Assembly (NCBI GenBank): GCA_958352815.1
Contig: CATWQA010000002.1
Coordinates: 88,150 to 152,149, forward strand
Direction: 5' to 3'
Origin: an uncultured Eubacteriales bacterium
GTDB lineage: Bacteria; Bacillota; Clostridia; Monoglobales; Monoglobaceae
DNA: 64,000 nt
Shown here: positions 33,268 to 43,068 of the stretch, one piece after another
How positions within the stretch are numbered: the first letter of the stretch is position 1
Layout of the letters: every line of letters begins with the position of its first letter
Notes under the pieces: generated by a model
Seen by the model: only the letters and a program-made list of their open reading frames with translations
Database searches by the model: none
What the model was told of the DNA's origin: nothing
Program-made: the position numbers and the translations under genes

Positions 33268-34806
33268 TTAAACAACCAAAAAGTCGCTAAAGTCGGCATA
33301 GCCGCCCTTTTCGCCAACGCAAGCCAAAGCGAACTTAGCTCCGACCCACTTGCCCTGCATACAGTCAAACTCACCCAGACAGATAAAGTCAACGCCGTCT
33401 ATGCTATAAGATACGCGGCACTTTGCCTCCTTGCTGTTTGTGCAGGATATAACCTCCAGCCTTAAATATGTTTCGGTTGTGCCTATGCACTTATCCGTAA
33501 CCTTCCACTCTATGCTGTCGGTCTTAAAATTACCTTGGCAGAACTCAACCCTGCCCTCGTCTGTCATGGCAATATATCCGTACTTTTGACCGATTACAGC
33601 CAGCACAGCCTTGTTGTTGCCAACGCCCTTGGGCATTGAAACCTTCACGGTTGCAACCATTGACGGCGCCTGCCAAAGCTGGGTCAGCACGTTTGGAACG
33701 TTCCAAAGATACTTATCCTCTTTTGTCTCAAGCTCCTCGCTGTAAAGCCTCAGGCTTCCCTTATTCTCTGTTAGAGAATACCATTCCTCTTTTGGGTTTG
33801 CCTGCCACTGCCACTGAAGCCCCAGCTTATCCGATGAGAAATCATCAGATGTGGGAATGGTGCTTACGGGGTATTCCTTACCCACATTGGGCTTCTTGTG
33901 CCGCATAACCGGCTGTCCGCAAAGACCTGTGTCAATATTCTCACCCATTACCGGCCAGCCATCAATCCACTGAACGGGCTGCAAGTGAGAAATTCTGCCG
34001 ATAACCTCCAAGTCCTGGAAGTGGATAAACCAGCTCTCGCCGTTTTCCAACTCAACCAGACCGCCCTGGTGGGGACCGTTAATCTCGGTTAAGCCTTGGC
34101 GCAGCACTATATGATCCTCATAGGGACCGTACACGTTCTCGGAACGCAGAGCAACCTGCCAGCCTGTGGGAACTCCCCCTGCGGGAGAGAGCACGTAATA
34201 TAAGCCGTCATGCTTATAGAACTTGGGTCCCTCAATTGTGGGCTGGCTGACCGTGCCGTTAAAGATAATCTTATCCTCACTGATTGCCTTTGTGCCGTCC
34301 CATGTCATTTCGCAAATTGCCAAGTGGCTCTTAATACCGCAACGGCTGTTTGCATAGCCGTGAACGATATACGCCTTGCCGTCATCATCCCAGAACGGAC
34401 AGGTATCGATAATACCAACGGCTTCCTTGACCAAAATAAGGTCAGACCACTCGCCGTAGGGATCCTCTGTCCAAGTCATGAAGATACCTATATCCGGGTC
34501 GCCGTAGTAGATATAGAACTTACCCTCGTTATAACGGATTGCAGGAGCCCAAACGCCGCAGCCGTGAACAGGCTTGTTATAACGCTCCGGCAGCTTTTTC
34601 GCAGCATAGTTTATAATCTCCCAGTTTACCAAGTCCTTTGAATGAAGTACAGGCAGGCCGGGAACATATGTAAAGCTTGACGCTGTCATATAAAAGTCCT
34701 CGCCCACTCTGATTACGTCAGGATCGGAATAGTCAGCGTACAAAATAGGATTTTTATAGGTTCCGTCTCCCAAGTCGGCAATCCATTTTCCTTCAACTTT
34801 ATTCAT
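33268..34806 (-). CDS. Intracellular GH43 glycoside hydrolase (arabinofuranosidase/xylosidase type)
   Basis: 512 residues, no signal peptide. Five-bladed GH43 domain (about 15-310) with catalytic base in YADYSDPDVIRVG, the pKa-tuning Asp in IDTCPFWDDDGKAYIVHG and the acid Glu in TIEGPKFYKHDGLYYV. A C-terminal beta-sandwich (about 325-512, LQWQWQANPKEEWYSL) is the GH43_C2-type domain. The substrate, arabinan or galactan side chains or xylosides, cannot be set from sequence; context points to pectin side-chain oligosaccharides. Last gene of the import and galacturonate operon. Confidence 0.88.
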   Translation of the reverse strand: MNKVEGKWIADLGDGTYKNPILYADYSDPDVIRVGEDFYMTASSFTYVPGLPVLHSKDLVNWEIINYAAKKLPERYNKPVHGCGVWAPAIRYNEGKFYIYYGDPDIGIFMTWTEDPYGEWSDLILVKEAVGIIDTCPFWDDDGKAYIVHGYANSRCGIKSHLAICEMTWDGTKAISEDKIIFNGTVSQPTIEGPKFYKHDGLYYVLSPAGGVPTGWQVALRSENVYGPYEDHIVLRQGLTEINGPHQGGLVELENGESWFIHFQDLEVIGRISHLQPVQWIDGWPVMGENIDTGLCGQPVMRHKKPNVGKEYPVSTIPTSDDFSSDKLGLQWQWQANPKEEWYSLTENKGSLRLYSEELETKEDKYLWNVPNVLTQLWQAPSMVATVKVSMPKGVGNNKAVLAVIGQKYGYIAMTDEGRVEFCQGNFKTDSIEWKVTDKCIGTTETYLRLEVISCTNSKEAKCRVSYSIDGVDFICLGEFDCMQGKWVGAKFALACVGEKGGYADFSDFLVV

Positions 34807-34849
34807 TTTTACCTCCTAAATTCTTATGTCAAAGCCTATGAGTGATTTC

Positions 34850-36265
34850 CTACAGAACTACTCCGTCCTTGAAAATCGAAATTTCACGATAACCGTTCTT
34901 CTCGTTATTTGTTTGCTTGCCGCTTGCAACCTCAACGACAAAGTCAAACAAATCCTGCGTCAGCACCTTGCCCTCAACGATGGGGCCTGCGTTAAAGTCA
35001 ATCCAATGGGGCTTTCTGGAAGCCAGACCTGAATTTGACGAAATCTTCACAGTGGGCACGGGAGCGCCTACGGGAGTGCCGCGGCCTGTTGTGAACAAAA
35101 TCAAGTGGCAGCCCGAAGCGGTCAGGTTGGTAACGGCAACAATATCGTTACCGGGGCCTGTCAGCAGGTTAAGCCCCTGCTTTGTTACATGCTCACCGAT
35201 TTGGATTACGTCAACAACATCGCTGGTTCCGCTCTTTTGAACGCAGCCCAGAGACTTATCCTCCAGAGTGGTTATACCGCCCTTTTTGTTACCGGGGGAC
35301 GGGTTTTCGTACACCACCTGATTGTGGCGCATGAAGTATTCCTTAAAGTTATTGATAAGGTCAACAGTCTTGTTAAAAGTCTCCTCATCGCGGCATCTGT
35401 TCATAAGCAAGGTCTCTGCGCCGAACATCTCGGGCACCTCTGTCAGAATTGTGCTTCCGCCGTGAGCAATGAGCAGGTCGGAAAACTGTCCCACAAGGGG
35501 ATTTGCCGTAAGGCCTGAGAAGCCGTCGCTGCCGCCGCACTTTAAGCCTACCACCAGCTTTGATATGTCGCAGTCTGTTCTCGTGAACTTTTGAGCATAC
35601 TCAACAAGCTCACCTATAAGCTTTAAGCCCTCTTCAATTTCATCATCAAAATCCTGTGTGGACATGAACTTAACTCTGTCGGGATTATACTCTCCCAAAA
35701 CCTCTTTGAATACGGGAATATTATTATTCTCGCAACCCAGACCCAGAACCAGAACACCTGCCGCGTTGGGGTGGTTCACCATACCCTTGAGTATAGCCTG
35801 GGTGGTTTTCTGGTCGTCGCCCAGCTGTGAGCAGCCAAAGGGATGAACAAAATTGAAAATTCCGTCTGTCTTGCCTGCATATTTCTCATTGGCAAGCTTT
35901 GCAAGACGCTCGGAGGTTTTGTTGATACAGCCAACCGTGTTTACAATCCAAATTTCATTTCTGATACCGACGCTTCCGTCGTCACGGACAAAGCCCTTAA
36001 ACGTAACCTTGTCCTCCGCCTTTTGCTCGCCCTTGTTGTTCGGCTCATACTTGTATTCCAGAATACCGCTGAGGTTGGTTTTGATATTATGAGTGTGAAC
36101 GTGCTCACCCTCCTTAATATCCTCCAGCGCATGACCTATGGGATAACCGTATTTTATTATATTCTCACCCTTTTTAATGTCGCGGTTGGCAGTTTTATGA
36201 CCGTCATATTCTCCGCCGACGTTAACGTCAACATTGTCAAGGGGGCTAATCTTTATTTTTGCCAT
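34850..36265 (-). CDS. uxaA: Altronate dehydratase
   Basis: Converts D-altronate to 2-keto-3-deoxygluconate. 471 residues: N-terminal SAF domain (IKISPLDNVDVNVGGEYDG to EHVHTHNIKTN), then the UxaA catalytic part with DDGSVGIRNEIWIVNTVGC, HPFGCSQLGDD, GLKCGGSDGFSGLTANPLVG and SNSGLASRKPHWIDFNAGP. Full length against about 495 in E. coli. Between uxaB and GH43. Confidence 0.95.
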   Translation of the reverse strand: MAKIKISPLDNVDVNVGGEYDGHKTANRDIKKGENIIKYGYPIGHALEDIKEGEHVHTHNIKTNLSGILEYKYEPNNKGEQKAEDKVTFKGFVRDDGSVGIRNEIWIVNTVGCINKTSERLAKLANEKYAGKTDGIFNFVHPFGCSQLGDDQKTTQAILKGMVNHPNAAGVLVLGLGCENNNIPVFKEVLGEYNPDRVKFMSTQDFDDEIEEGLKLIGELVEYAQKFTRTDCDISKLVVGLKCGGSDGFSGLTANPLVGQFSDLLIAHGGSTILTEVPEMFGAETLLMNRCRDEETFNKTVDLINNFKEYFMRHNQVVYENPSPGNKKGGITTLEDKSLGCVQKSGTSDVVDVIQIGEHVTKQGLNLLTGPGNDIVAVTNLTASGCHLILFTTGRGTPVGAPVPTVKISSNSGLASRKPHWIDFNAGPIVEGKVLTQDLFDFVVEVASGKQTNNEKNGYREISIFKDGVVL

Positions 36266-36305
36266 GAAGCCTTTTCTCCCTTCTCTAAGTGTTTTTAAGA
36301 CAAAA

Positions 36306-37676
36306 TTAGTCCTTTACTACCTCTTCCATTGCCGCTCTGATACCCTTTTCATCAATGGCAGCCAGATAGCCGTCAATAGAGGGCTTGAGGAATGACAAAT
36401 CTGTTCCCCAGTACTCGGTCTTAGCCAGAATATCATCAACCGAAGCGGACTTCATAAACTCCATAACGTCCGGATTGTCGTTTGCCGCGTCCGTTCTGTA
36501 GAACGCAATAAGAGCAGCTAATGAGAATACCAGACACTTGGGCTCCTTTTCATTCTCCTTTATGTACTCAAGAACTGAAGGCAGAACTCTAACCTGGTAC
36601 TTGGAAACAGAGTTAAGAGCAATGCTGAGCAGGTAGTGCTTAATAAAGGGATTCTGGAAACGCTCTATAACGTCGTTTGCAAACTGGGTCAGCTCCTCCT
36701 TGGGCAGATCCAATGTGGGGATAATCTCCTCAAAGATACCCTTCTTCATAAAGCTGAATACCAGCTCATCGTCCATAGCCTCTTTTACCGTCTCAAGACC
36801 TGCAAGATGTGCCGCAAGAACCATCATTGTATGAGCGCCGTTAAGTATTCTAACCTTTCTCTTTTTGTAGGGTGTTACGTCGTCTGTCCAGAGAACATTC
36901 ATGCCCAGCTTGTCAAAGGGCAGCTCCTCAGCGTACTTCTTGTCGCCTTGGATAACCCACAGGTGGAATATTTCGGCTGTATCAATAATGTTATCAAGAT
37001 AGCCGTACTCCTTCTCCATCTCTGCGGCTGTATCTCTGGGGTAGCCTGTAACAATTCTGTCAACCAGAGTGTTTGTGAAGTAGTTCTCCTCCTCAACCCA
37101 CTTAACAAAATCGTCCCCATATCCAAAGTCCTTAGCGTACTTGAGAACGCATGCCTTAAGCTCATCACCGTTCTTATCAATAAGCTCACAGGGGAGGAGC
37201 AGGAAACCGGGAAGCTTGTTATCATATCTCTTTTTCATAAACAGAGTAAGTCTGCCGGGGAATGTGAGACCTGCAAAGTCGTCAGGATTCTGGTCGGGCT
37301 TATACTCAATTCCCGCCTCTGTCGTATTTGAAATAATGTATCTCAAATCGGGGTTTGCGGCGCACTCAAAGAATTCATCTGTATTCTCGTAGGGGTTAAT
37401 ACCTCTTGTAATACAGTCAACAACTCTTGTTTCCTCTACTTTTTTGCCCTCCTGAAGGCCTCTGAGGTACAGTGTGTAAAGACCGTCCTGCTCGTTAATC
37501 ATAGGGATTAAGCCCTGAGCAAGAGGCTGAACAACAACAACGCCGCCGTTAAAATCTGTTTCCTTATTAAGTCTGTCAATCATCCAATCAACAAAACCGC
37601 GCAGGAAGTTACCCTCACCAAACTGCAAAAATTTTTCCTTGAGCTGACAAGGCTCTTTTCTCTTTAGTCTTTCCAT
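36306..37676 (-). CDS. uxaB: Tagaturonate reductase
   Basis: NADH-dependent reduction of D-tagaturonate to D-altronate; mannitol dehydrogenase superfamily. 456 residues with LQFGEGNFLRGFVDWMIDRL (nucleotide-binding), ISNTTEAGIEY, and the catalytic-region block RKVRILNGAHTMMVLAAHLA. Fructuronate reductase (UxuB) is the near relative, but position between uxaA and pectinases with no uxuA favours UxaB. Ribosome site AGGAGGAG. Confidence 0.93.
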   Translation of the reverse strand: MERLKRKEPCQLKEKFLQFGEGNFLRGFVDWMIDRLNKETDFNGGVVVVQPLAQGLIPMINEQDGLYTLYLRGLQEGKKVEETRVVDCITRGINPYENTDEFFECAANPDLRYIISNTTEAGIEYKPDQNPDDFAGLTFPGRLTLFMKKRYDNKLPGFLLLPCELIDKNGDELKACVLKYAKDFGYGDDFVKWVEEENYFTNTLVDRIVTGYPRDTAAEMEKEYGYLDNIIDTAEIFHLWVIQGDKKYAEELPFDKLGMNVLWTDDVTPYKKRKVRILNGAHTMMVLAAHLAGLETVKEAMDDELVFSFMKKGIFEEIIPTLDLPKEELTQFANDVIERFQNPFIKHYLLSIALNSVSKYQVRVLPSVLEYIKENEKEPKCLVFSLAALIAFYRTDAANDNPDVMEFMKSASVDDILAKTEYWGTDLSFLKPSIDGYLAAIDEKGIRAAMEEVVKD

Positions 37677-37710
37677 AATTATCTCCTCCTAATCTATTCG
37701 CGTTTAATTA

Positions 37711-39189
37711 TTAGTCTATTACTTTTACTATCTCTTGGTTATCCTTGCTCTTTGCAACACCGTTTACAGCCAATGTCTTTTGAGACTCGCTGTCCGCATG
37801 AATAAAATCTGAAGCTGTAGGTGAAATCATTGAGTTGCTTATCATAATATCCTTAGACGACTTAACCTCAACCGCTGTATTGCTGCCCTCTGACGTAAGA
37901 CCGCTAACCTTAACAAGCTCGGACTTCTCGATTATGATAGACGAGGACTTTTCAACGTCCAGATGAACATTGTTAAAGCTTACGTCTTTCATGTTCGCAC
38001 AGAAGAAGCCGTAGCCCTTTGTGGGCTCAACATGCCATGCCATAATGGGAGAACTTGCAACGTTATGCTCACCCTTTGTCATTGAGCAAACAAAGTTGTC
38101 AACATGCAGGCTCGTAACGGGCATCTCGGGAATACCGTAGATATATCCCGCCGCGCACTTAACCTCGCGGGCTGTTACGTTGCTTATGTAAATATTCTTG
38201 AACACCGGAGTGCTTTCCTCAACAGGATTTTTGTCAAGGTTAAACAGTTCCATATCGTTGGGGTCTGTTCCTCCGCACTGATAATAGCCGTTAATCGTGA
38301 GAGGTGAGAACACGTTTGTCATCATAATGTTATCGATTCTGATGTCTTCAACGCTGCCGCCCCTCTTACGGCGGGTCTTAATTCTGATACCTCTGTCGGT
38401 GCCGTTAAACACGCAGTTTGAAATCGTAACATTCCTAACTCCGCCGGACATCTCACTGCCTATAACAACGCCGCCGTGACCGTTATTCATGGTGCAGTTT
38501 GTTATAGTGATGTTCTCACAGGGGTACTGCTTCTGGAGCAGATCGTCCTCGGTTCCGGATTTAAGGGTTACGCAGTCGTCGCCCACGTCAACCTGACAAT
38601 TTGAAATGTGAACGTTTGAACAGCTTTCCGGATTAATTCCGTCAGTATTAGGTGAATTTGCAGGATTCTTAATCGAGATACCGTCAATAGTCACATTGCG
38701 GCAGCACATGGGATGAACCGTCCACATTGCAGAGTTGATAATACTGATTCCCGCAAGGCGTACATTTTCACAGAGAATGGGCTGGAAGGCTCTGGGTCTG
38801 TGCTCATTCTTCGGAGTGTCCCACCAGTTATAGCCCCTGCCGTCAAGAGTACCTCTGCCCGTTACGGTGATATTCTTCGCATTGAGCGCCGCAACCAGAC
38901 CTGTGTGACCCTCTCTGTTATATCCCTCCAAAGTCTCTTTTGTTATCATCGGATAGTCCGCCGGATCGGCGCTTCCCAAAATCGTTGCGCCGCCCTCCAG
39001 ATACAAAGTCATATTGTCGCCGAGAATAATTGAACCTGTTACATATTCTCCCGGAGGGAAGTATATTGTACCTCCGCCAAGCTTTTTAAGCTCATCGATT
39101 ACTTCTGCTATCTTTTTTGTATTGTTAGTTGTTCCGTCTCCAACAACCCCATAATTTGTTACATCGAGAACAGATGTAATAGTATTCAT
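37711..39189 (-). CDS. Intracellular GH28 polygalacturonase
   Basis: 492 residues, right-handed beta-helix. All GH28 active-site motifs: NTDG (181-184), GDDC with Asp204/Asp205, NGHGG with His238, and RIK (269-271). There is no signal peptide, so it should act on imported galacturonides, probably as an exo-enzyme releasing galacturonate (inference). ATG at 39189 is set by GGAGG 8 bases upstream; the ATG at 39204 has none. It sits between CE8 and uxaB. Confidence 0.93.
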   Translation of the reverse strand: MNTITSVLDVTNYGVVGDGTTNNTKKIAEVIDELKKLGGGTIYFPPGEYVTGSIILGDNMTLYLEGGATILGSADPADYPMITKETLEGYNREGHTGLVAALNAKNITVTGRGTLDGRGYNWWDTPKNEHRPRAFQPILCENVRLAGISIINSAMWTVHPMCCRNVTIDGISIKNPANSPNTDGINPESCSNVHISNCQVDVGDDCVTLKSGTEDDLLQKQYPCENITITNCTMNNGHGGVVIGSEMSGGVRNVTISNCVFNGTDRGIRIKTRRKRGGSVEDIRIDNIMMTNVFSPLTINGYYQCGGTDPNDMELFNLDKNPVEESTPVFKNIYISNVTAREVKCAAGYIYGIPEMPVTSLHVDNFVCSMTKGEHNVASSPIMAWHVEPTKGYGFFCANMKDVSFNNVHLDVEKSSSIIIEKSELVKVSGLTSEGSNTAVEVKSSKDIMISNSMISPTASDFIHADSESQKTLAVNGVAKSKDNQEIVKVID

Positions 39190-39268
39190 TCGCCTAACCT
39201 CCATTTGTTTATTTTATGTGTGGAAATATATAAATATTATTATTTTCGATTTTAGTTAATACCAATAC

Positions 39269-40219
39269 CTACTGATGGTGTTCGTGGTCGCAATGTTCCT
39301 CGTGGTCATCAATCACATCATCGGGATATTTAGCAAACTGCCCGATGTATCTCATGATATCCTCAGCCTCATCTCTGGTCAGCTGCTTAGACCATTCTGC
39401 CCTGCTCCGTGTATCAGCCAAGCTTCCGCTTGAGTCTGTATTTTTATACTCAAAATACCGTGTGTTACTCTTCTCGGTTCCCACTTCAAGGCGCCATGGC
39501 AGCCAGCCTGCCGGAGCCATATCCGCATTGTATGTGCATTCTATAAACGCAGTCGCCGAGTTTATACCCGGTCTTTCCGCTCTCCACGGTCTGCCCAGGT
39601 AAATCTCACCGCAATTGCTGTTTGCGCTTATATAGCAATGGTAGAACACAAAACCTACCGGGTTATCCTCCCCTGTATTGGCAGCGGTTATATAGGATTT
39701 TGAACGAAGGCAGTTTATATCGCAGTCCTCAAACAAAACTGAACTGTCCCCAAAAATAAAGTCAACACTGCCTTCAATATAGCAGTCAAGAAAAAACTGT
39801 TTACTGTCTCCGTGAAGATACAAGGTGTCCTGCCAACCCAAAAAGTTGCAGTTATAAAAAGCTGCTCCGTCCGCGCCGCAGCTCAAAGCCACAGCTTGTG
39901 TTACGGGGACATCTCCGTCTGCCCTATTATAACTGTTTTCAAAGGTTATGTTTTCAGCCTTAAAATTTTCCGCCGTCTCCGTTATAGTAACGGTGGCGGA
40001 GGAAAAGGTGTCATATACACCGCCAAGTCGGTCGGGTTCGCCGGAAGCGCCATCGTACGTCAAAGTTACAACGCCCTCGCCGACAAAAGACAAATCCTTT
40101 TTTGTTACAGTTATCTTCTCTCTGTATATTCCTGATGGAATTATTATTGTATCGCCGTCATTTGCGGCGGATACCGCTTCGCTTACTGTTTTATAATCTT
40201 GTCTTACGTATATATTCAT
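39269..40219 (-). CDS. Intracellular pectinesterase (CE8)
   Basis: Removes methyl esters from galacturonides. 316 residues, beta-helix, family motifs complete: Gln108 in TQAVAL, catalytic Asp131 in GWQDTLY, nucleophile Asp153 in GSVDFIFG, and YLGRPWR (Arg210, Trp212). No signal peptide, so it works in the cytoplasm on imported oligomers, ahead of the GH28. The last residues (HEEHCDHEHHQ) form a His-rich tail, unusual for the family and perhaps metal-binding. A strong hairpin separates it from the solute-binding protein gene. Confidence 0.94.
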   Translation of the reverse strand: MNIYVRQDYKTVSEAVSAANDGDTIIIPSGIYREKITVTKKDLSFVGEGVVTLTYDGASGEPDRLGGVYDTFSSATVTITETAENFKAENITFENSYNRADGDVPVTQAVALSCGADGAAFYNCNFLGWQDTLYLHGDSKQFFLDCYIEGSVDFIFGDSSVLFEDCDINCLRSKSYITAANTGEDNPVGFVFYHCYISANSNCGEIYLGRPWRAERPGINSATAFIECTYNADMAPAGWLPWRLEVGTEKSNTRYFEYKNTDSSGSLADTRSRAEWSKQLTRDEAEDIMRYIGQFAKYPDDVIDDHEEHCDHEHHQ

Positions 40220-40237
40220 GTTTTATTTACCCAAATA

Positions 40238-40279
40238 CGCAAGACAACTGCCAAATATGATATTCGGCAGTATCTTGCG
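40238..40279 (-). promoter_or_regulatory. Intercistronic stem-loop between lipoprotein and CE8 genes
   Basis: CGCAAGA-t-ACTGCC pairs with GGCAGT-t-GTCTTGCG (40238-40252 with 40266-40279) around 13 bases. No T-run follows, so it more likely protects the upstream lipoprotein mRNA or causes partial termination than full termination. Confidence 0.6.
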
Positions 40280-40378
40280 CATTATTTAAGTTAATATTAA
40301 ACTCTTTTCCTGTGTCCATACAGGTCATTCTGCTGCCTCAGATTACCGGACACAGCAACCTGTTCGGATGGAAATTAG

Positions 40379-42121
40379 TTATTCTGCAGCTGTCTCAGCA
40401 GCTGCTTCTCCTGCTTCTGCTGCCTCAAGCTCTGCTTCCTCAGCAGCAACCTCTGTCTGAGTTCTCTCATAAACTGTTGTCTGAAGTTCGATGAACTCCT
40501 GCAGACCAACCTTATTCATATCAGAGATGTATCTGTTCCAATCAGCATCGCTGTTAGGATCAACATCACCTGAGAAAAATCTCTGGATATACTCATCTCT
40601 CTTAGCGTTAAGAGCAATCTCAAGGTCAGCAAATCTCTGCTCTTCCTCTACAGTATATCTCATAGGAATTTGATCGAAGTAGTAGTAGTTAGGCTGTGCA
40701 CTGAACGCCTCATAGAGCGCTTCAACCTGCTCACCGCGAATGCTGTCGAACATGTACTGCTGCTTCTTGAACTGTGAACCCATTGAGCCATACTCATGGG
40801 CAAGAGTCTTATCCTCGTCCTTATCAGTGTCAGGATTACTCTCATCATACCAACCCTCGTTATACTGAGGATTGCCGTTTACCATTGAGTAGCTGTAGTT
40901 ATCCTCCGATACGCCCTGCTTGATTTCCTCGGGATCGTCCGCCTTAACACCGTATGTGTTATAAAGCTGACCTTCCTCTGTTGCAAACCAGTTGAACATC
41001 TTCAGAAGTGCGTTGTATCTGTCCATATCCTCAGAGATGCCTGCGCTGAACGCGGGACCCCAGTTTGAATACAGCGGGTCTCTCTTATAGATAGTACCCT
41101 TTTCGGGGAAAGCAGTTACCATTGTAGCTGTCCAAGCCCAGTCTGTAACCTTATCGGGGTTTGTTCCCTTTGTCTTCTTGTTGAAGTCATCAATGTTATA
41201 AACGTAGTTATATGTGATGAAGCAGTTATCCTGAGCCAGTCTGCTTGAGAATGTATCTTTATCAATTGTAAAGATTTCCTTATCAATAAAGCCTGCATCG
41301 TTAAATCTCTTAATTGTCTTATACATCTCTCTTGCATTGTCTGTTGTCAAAGCATAAGGAACATACTCGCCTGTTACGGGATCAACATATGAGTGCTGCG
41401 TCATAATAAGCTCGGGCATCCAGTATGCCTGTGCAAAACCTGTTATAGCACTACCCGGTGATGTTGTGCCCATACCGTTACAAGAAATGATAATCTTGTC
41501 GGGATATGCAGCCTTAATCTTTGCACATACATCGTAGAGTTCATCAATTGTTGACGGGAACTCCGTGATACCAAGCTGCTCAAAAACGTCTCTCCTGTAG
41601 TCCCAGCACATCTGAGCCTTTTCCTGTCTCAGTGTGGGCAGGTAATAAAGCTCACCGTCTGAACTCTTAGCAAGAGCAAGAACCTTGGAAAAGTCTTCCT
41701 CGCTCCAAAGAGCCTTCCAGTCCTTAAGGATACAGTCATCGCCTGTATATGCCTCTTCCGGAATAGGATCAAGATAATCATCTGACGCCCACTTCTTATA
41801 CTGAGGCTCCTTACCGCCGGTTGTAACATCTGCTTCGTTACCAACCGCATAGGAAAGGTTTGTCTTTGTCTCCCAGTCACCTCTGGGAATTCTGTCATAA
41901 TTAAGTTCAATGTTAAACTTGCTCTTAATAAGCTGAGCAAAGTTTGTGTCCTGACCTTCAGCGTACTCTGTGCTGTCCTGTGTATACATATTCAGATAAT
42001 ATGTATAAATTGTCTCACCATTCTCTTCGTATGACGTGCGGTTTGCGGTTCCGCAGGAAGCCAGAAGAGAAGAAGCCAAAACTGCCGATGTTGCAAGTGC
42101 AACAATCTTTTTTAGTTTCAT
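40379..42121 (-). CDS. ABC transporter solute-binding lipoprotein (LplA-like)
   Basis: 580 residues. Lipoprotein signal peptide with lipobox LASC at about 20-23. The rest is a family 1-type extracellular binding protein of the LplA/YtcQ group, large as usual for that group. It works with the two permeases encoded upstream. By neighbourhood the ligand is probably oligogalacturonide (inference). Odd: the C-terminus is a run of Ala and Glu (AEEAELEAAEAGEAAAETAA) not expected in the fold. Ribosome site AGGAGG. Confidence 0.9.
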   Translation of the reverse strand: MKLKKIVALATSAVLASSLLASCGTANRTSYEENGETIYTYYLNMYTQDSTEYAEGQDTNFAQLIKSKFNIELNYDRIPRGDWETKTNLSYAVGNEADVTTGGKEPQYKKWASDDYLDPIPEEAYTGDDCILKDWKALWSEEDFSKVLALAKSSDGELYYLPTLRQEKAQMCWDYRRDVFEQLGITEFPSTIDELYDVCAKIKAAYPDKIIISCNGMGTTSPGSAITGFAQAYWMPELIMTQHSYVDPVTGEYVPYALTTDNAREMYKTIKRFNDAGFIDKEIFTIDKDTFSSRLAQDNCFITYNYVYNIDDFNKKTKGTNPDKVTDWAWTATMVTAFPEKGTIYKRDPLYSNWGPAFSAGISEDMDRYNALLKMFNWFATEEGQLYNTYGVKADDPEEIKQGVSEDNYSYSMVNGNPQYNEGWYDESNPDTDKDEDKTLAHEYGSMGSQFKKQQYMFDSIRGEQVEALYEAFSAQPNYYYFDQIPMRYTVEEEQRFADLEIALNAKRDEYIQRFFSGDVDPNSDADWNRYISDMNKVGLQEFIELQTTVYERTQTEVAAEEAELEAAEAGEAAAETAAE

Positions 42122-42157
42122 AAAATAGTCCTCCTATAAATTAATTAAAACCCCAAC

Positions 42158-43051
42158 TTAACCTTTAACTGAACCAACCATAACGCCCTTAACAAAATAC
42201 TTTTGGATAAACGGATATACGCACAGCATCGGTACGATAGAGATAAACAGCGTTGCGTACTTAAGTGAAGCCGTACTTACCTCAACGGTGTTAAGCTCAC
42301 CGGCAGCAGCTGCCTCAGCAGCAAGCTGGTTCTCCATAACTATCTGTCTGATAATGTACTGCAGCGGATACAGGTTCTTAACTCTGTCGCTCAGATACAG
42401 CATTGCGCTGAACCACTGGTTCCACATATAAACGCCGTAGAACAGACCAACCGTTGCAAGAGCTGCCTTTGAAAGAGGAAGAATAATCTTAACAAAGATT
42501 GTAATCTCATTTGCGCCGTCAATAAACGCAGCCTCTTCAAGCTCAACCGGAACACTCTCAAAGAACGAACGCATAACCACCAGGTTATATGTTGAAACCG
42601 CAGCCGGCAAAATCATAGCCCATCTTGTGTTAAGAAGACCGAGCTTCTGAACAATCAAGTATACAGGAATCATACCTGCAGTAAAGAACATTGTGAACAC
42701 AATGAGCTTCGTAATAAGTCCGTGGAAAGGAACTCTATCCCTTGAACGAGACAGCGGATACGCAAGTGTTGTTGTAAATACAAGCGAAATAACCGTATAC
42801 AAAATTGTATTTATAACAGCCTGCAGGAAAGACAACGGAACTGTCTTACCGGTAATAATTTCTTTGTACGCATCCAGATTGGGCTCAACGGGCCACAGAA
42901 TAACCTTACCTGCTTCAAACGCTGTTGAACTGGACAGCGAAACCGACAAAATGTATATAATCGGATACAGGATAACGATCATGAGCAAAATCAGAAATAC
43001 ATATATAACTATATCCAATATGATTGACGATAGTGAATTGTCTTTTACCAT
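42158..43051 (-). CDS. ABC transporter permease (LplC/YtcP-like)
   Basis: 297-residue inner membrane permease with six predicted helices. The EAA loop that docks the ATPase is visible as EEAAFIDGANEITIFVKIIL. It starts VKDNSLSSIILDIVIYVFLI after Met. The Bacillus relatives YteP-YtcP import galacturonosyl-rhamnose oligomers from pectin. The ATPase is missing here and is probably a shared MsmX-type protein encoded elsewhere. Confidence 0.92.
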   Translation of the reverse strand: MVKDNSLSSIILDIVIYVFLILLMIVILYPIIYILSVSLSSSTAFEAGKVILWPVEPNLDAYKEIITGKTVPLSFLQAVINTILYTVISLVFTTTLAYPLSRSRDRVPFHGLITKLIVFTMFFTAGMIPVYLIVQKLGLLNTRWAMILPAAVSTYNLVVMRSFFESVPVELEEAAFIDGANEITIFVKIILPLSKAALATVGLFYGVYMWNQWFSAMLYLSDRVKNLYPLQYIIRQIVMENQLAAEAAAAGELNTVEVSTASLKYATLFISIVPMLCVYPFIQKYFVKGVMVGSVKG

Positions 43052-43068
43052 TTAGAATTCCCCCTCTC

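Noticed and set aside
33181..33465. 94-residue plus-strand frame at the end of the GH43 gene
   Set aside because: Antisense to GH43 coding sequence and to its terminator; the protein reads as random.
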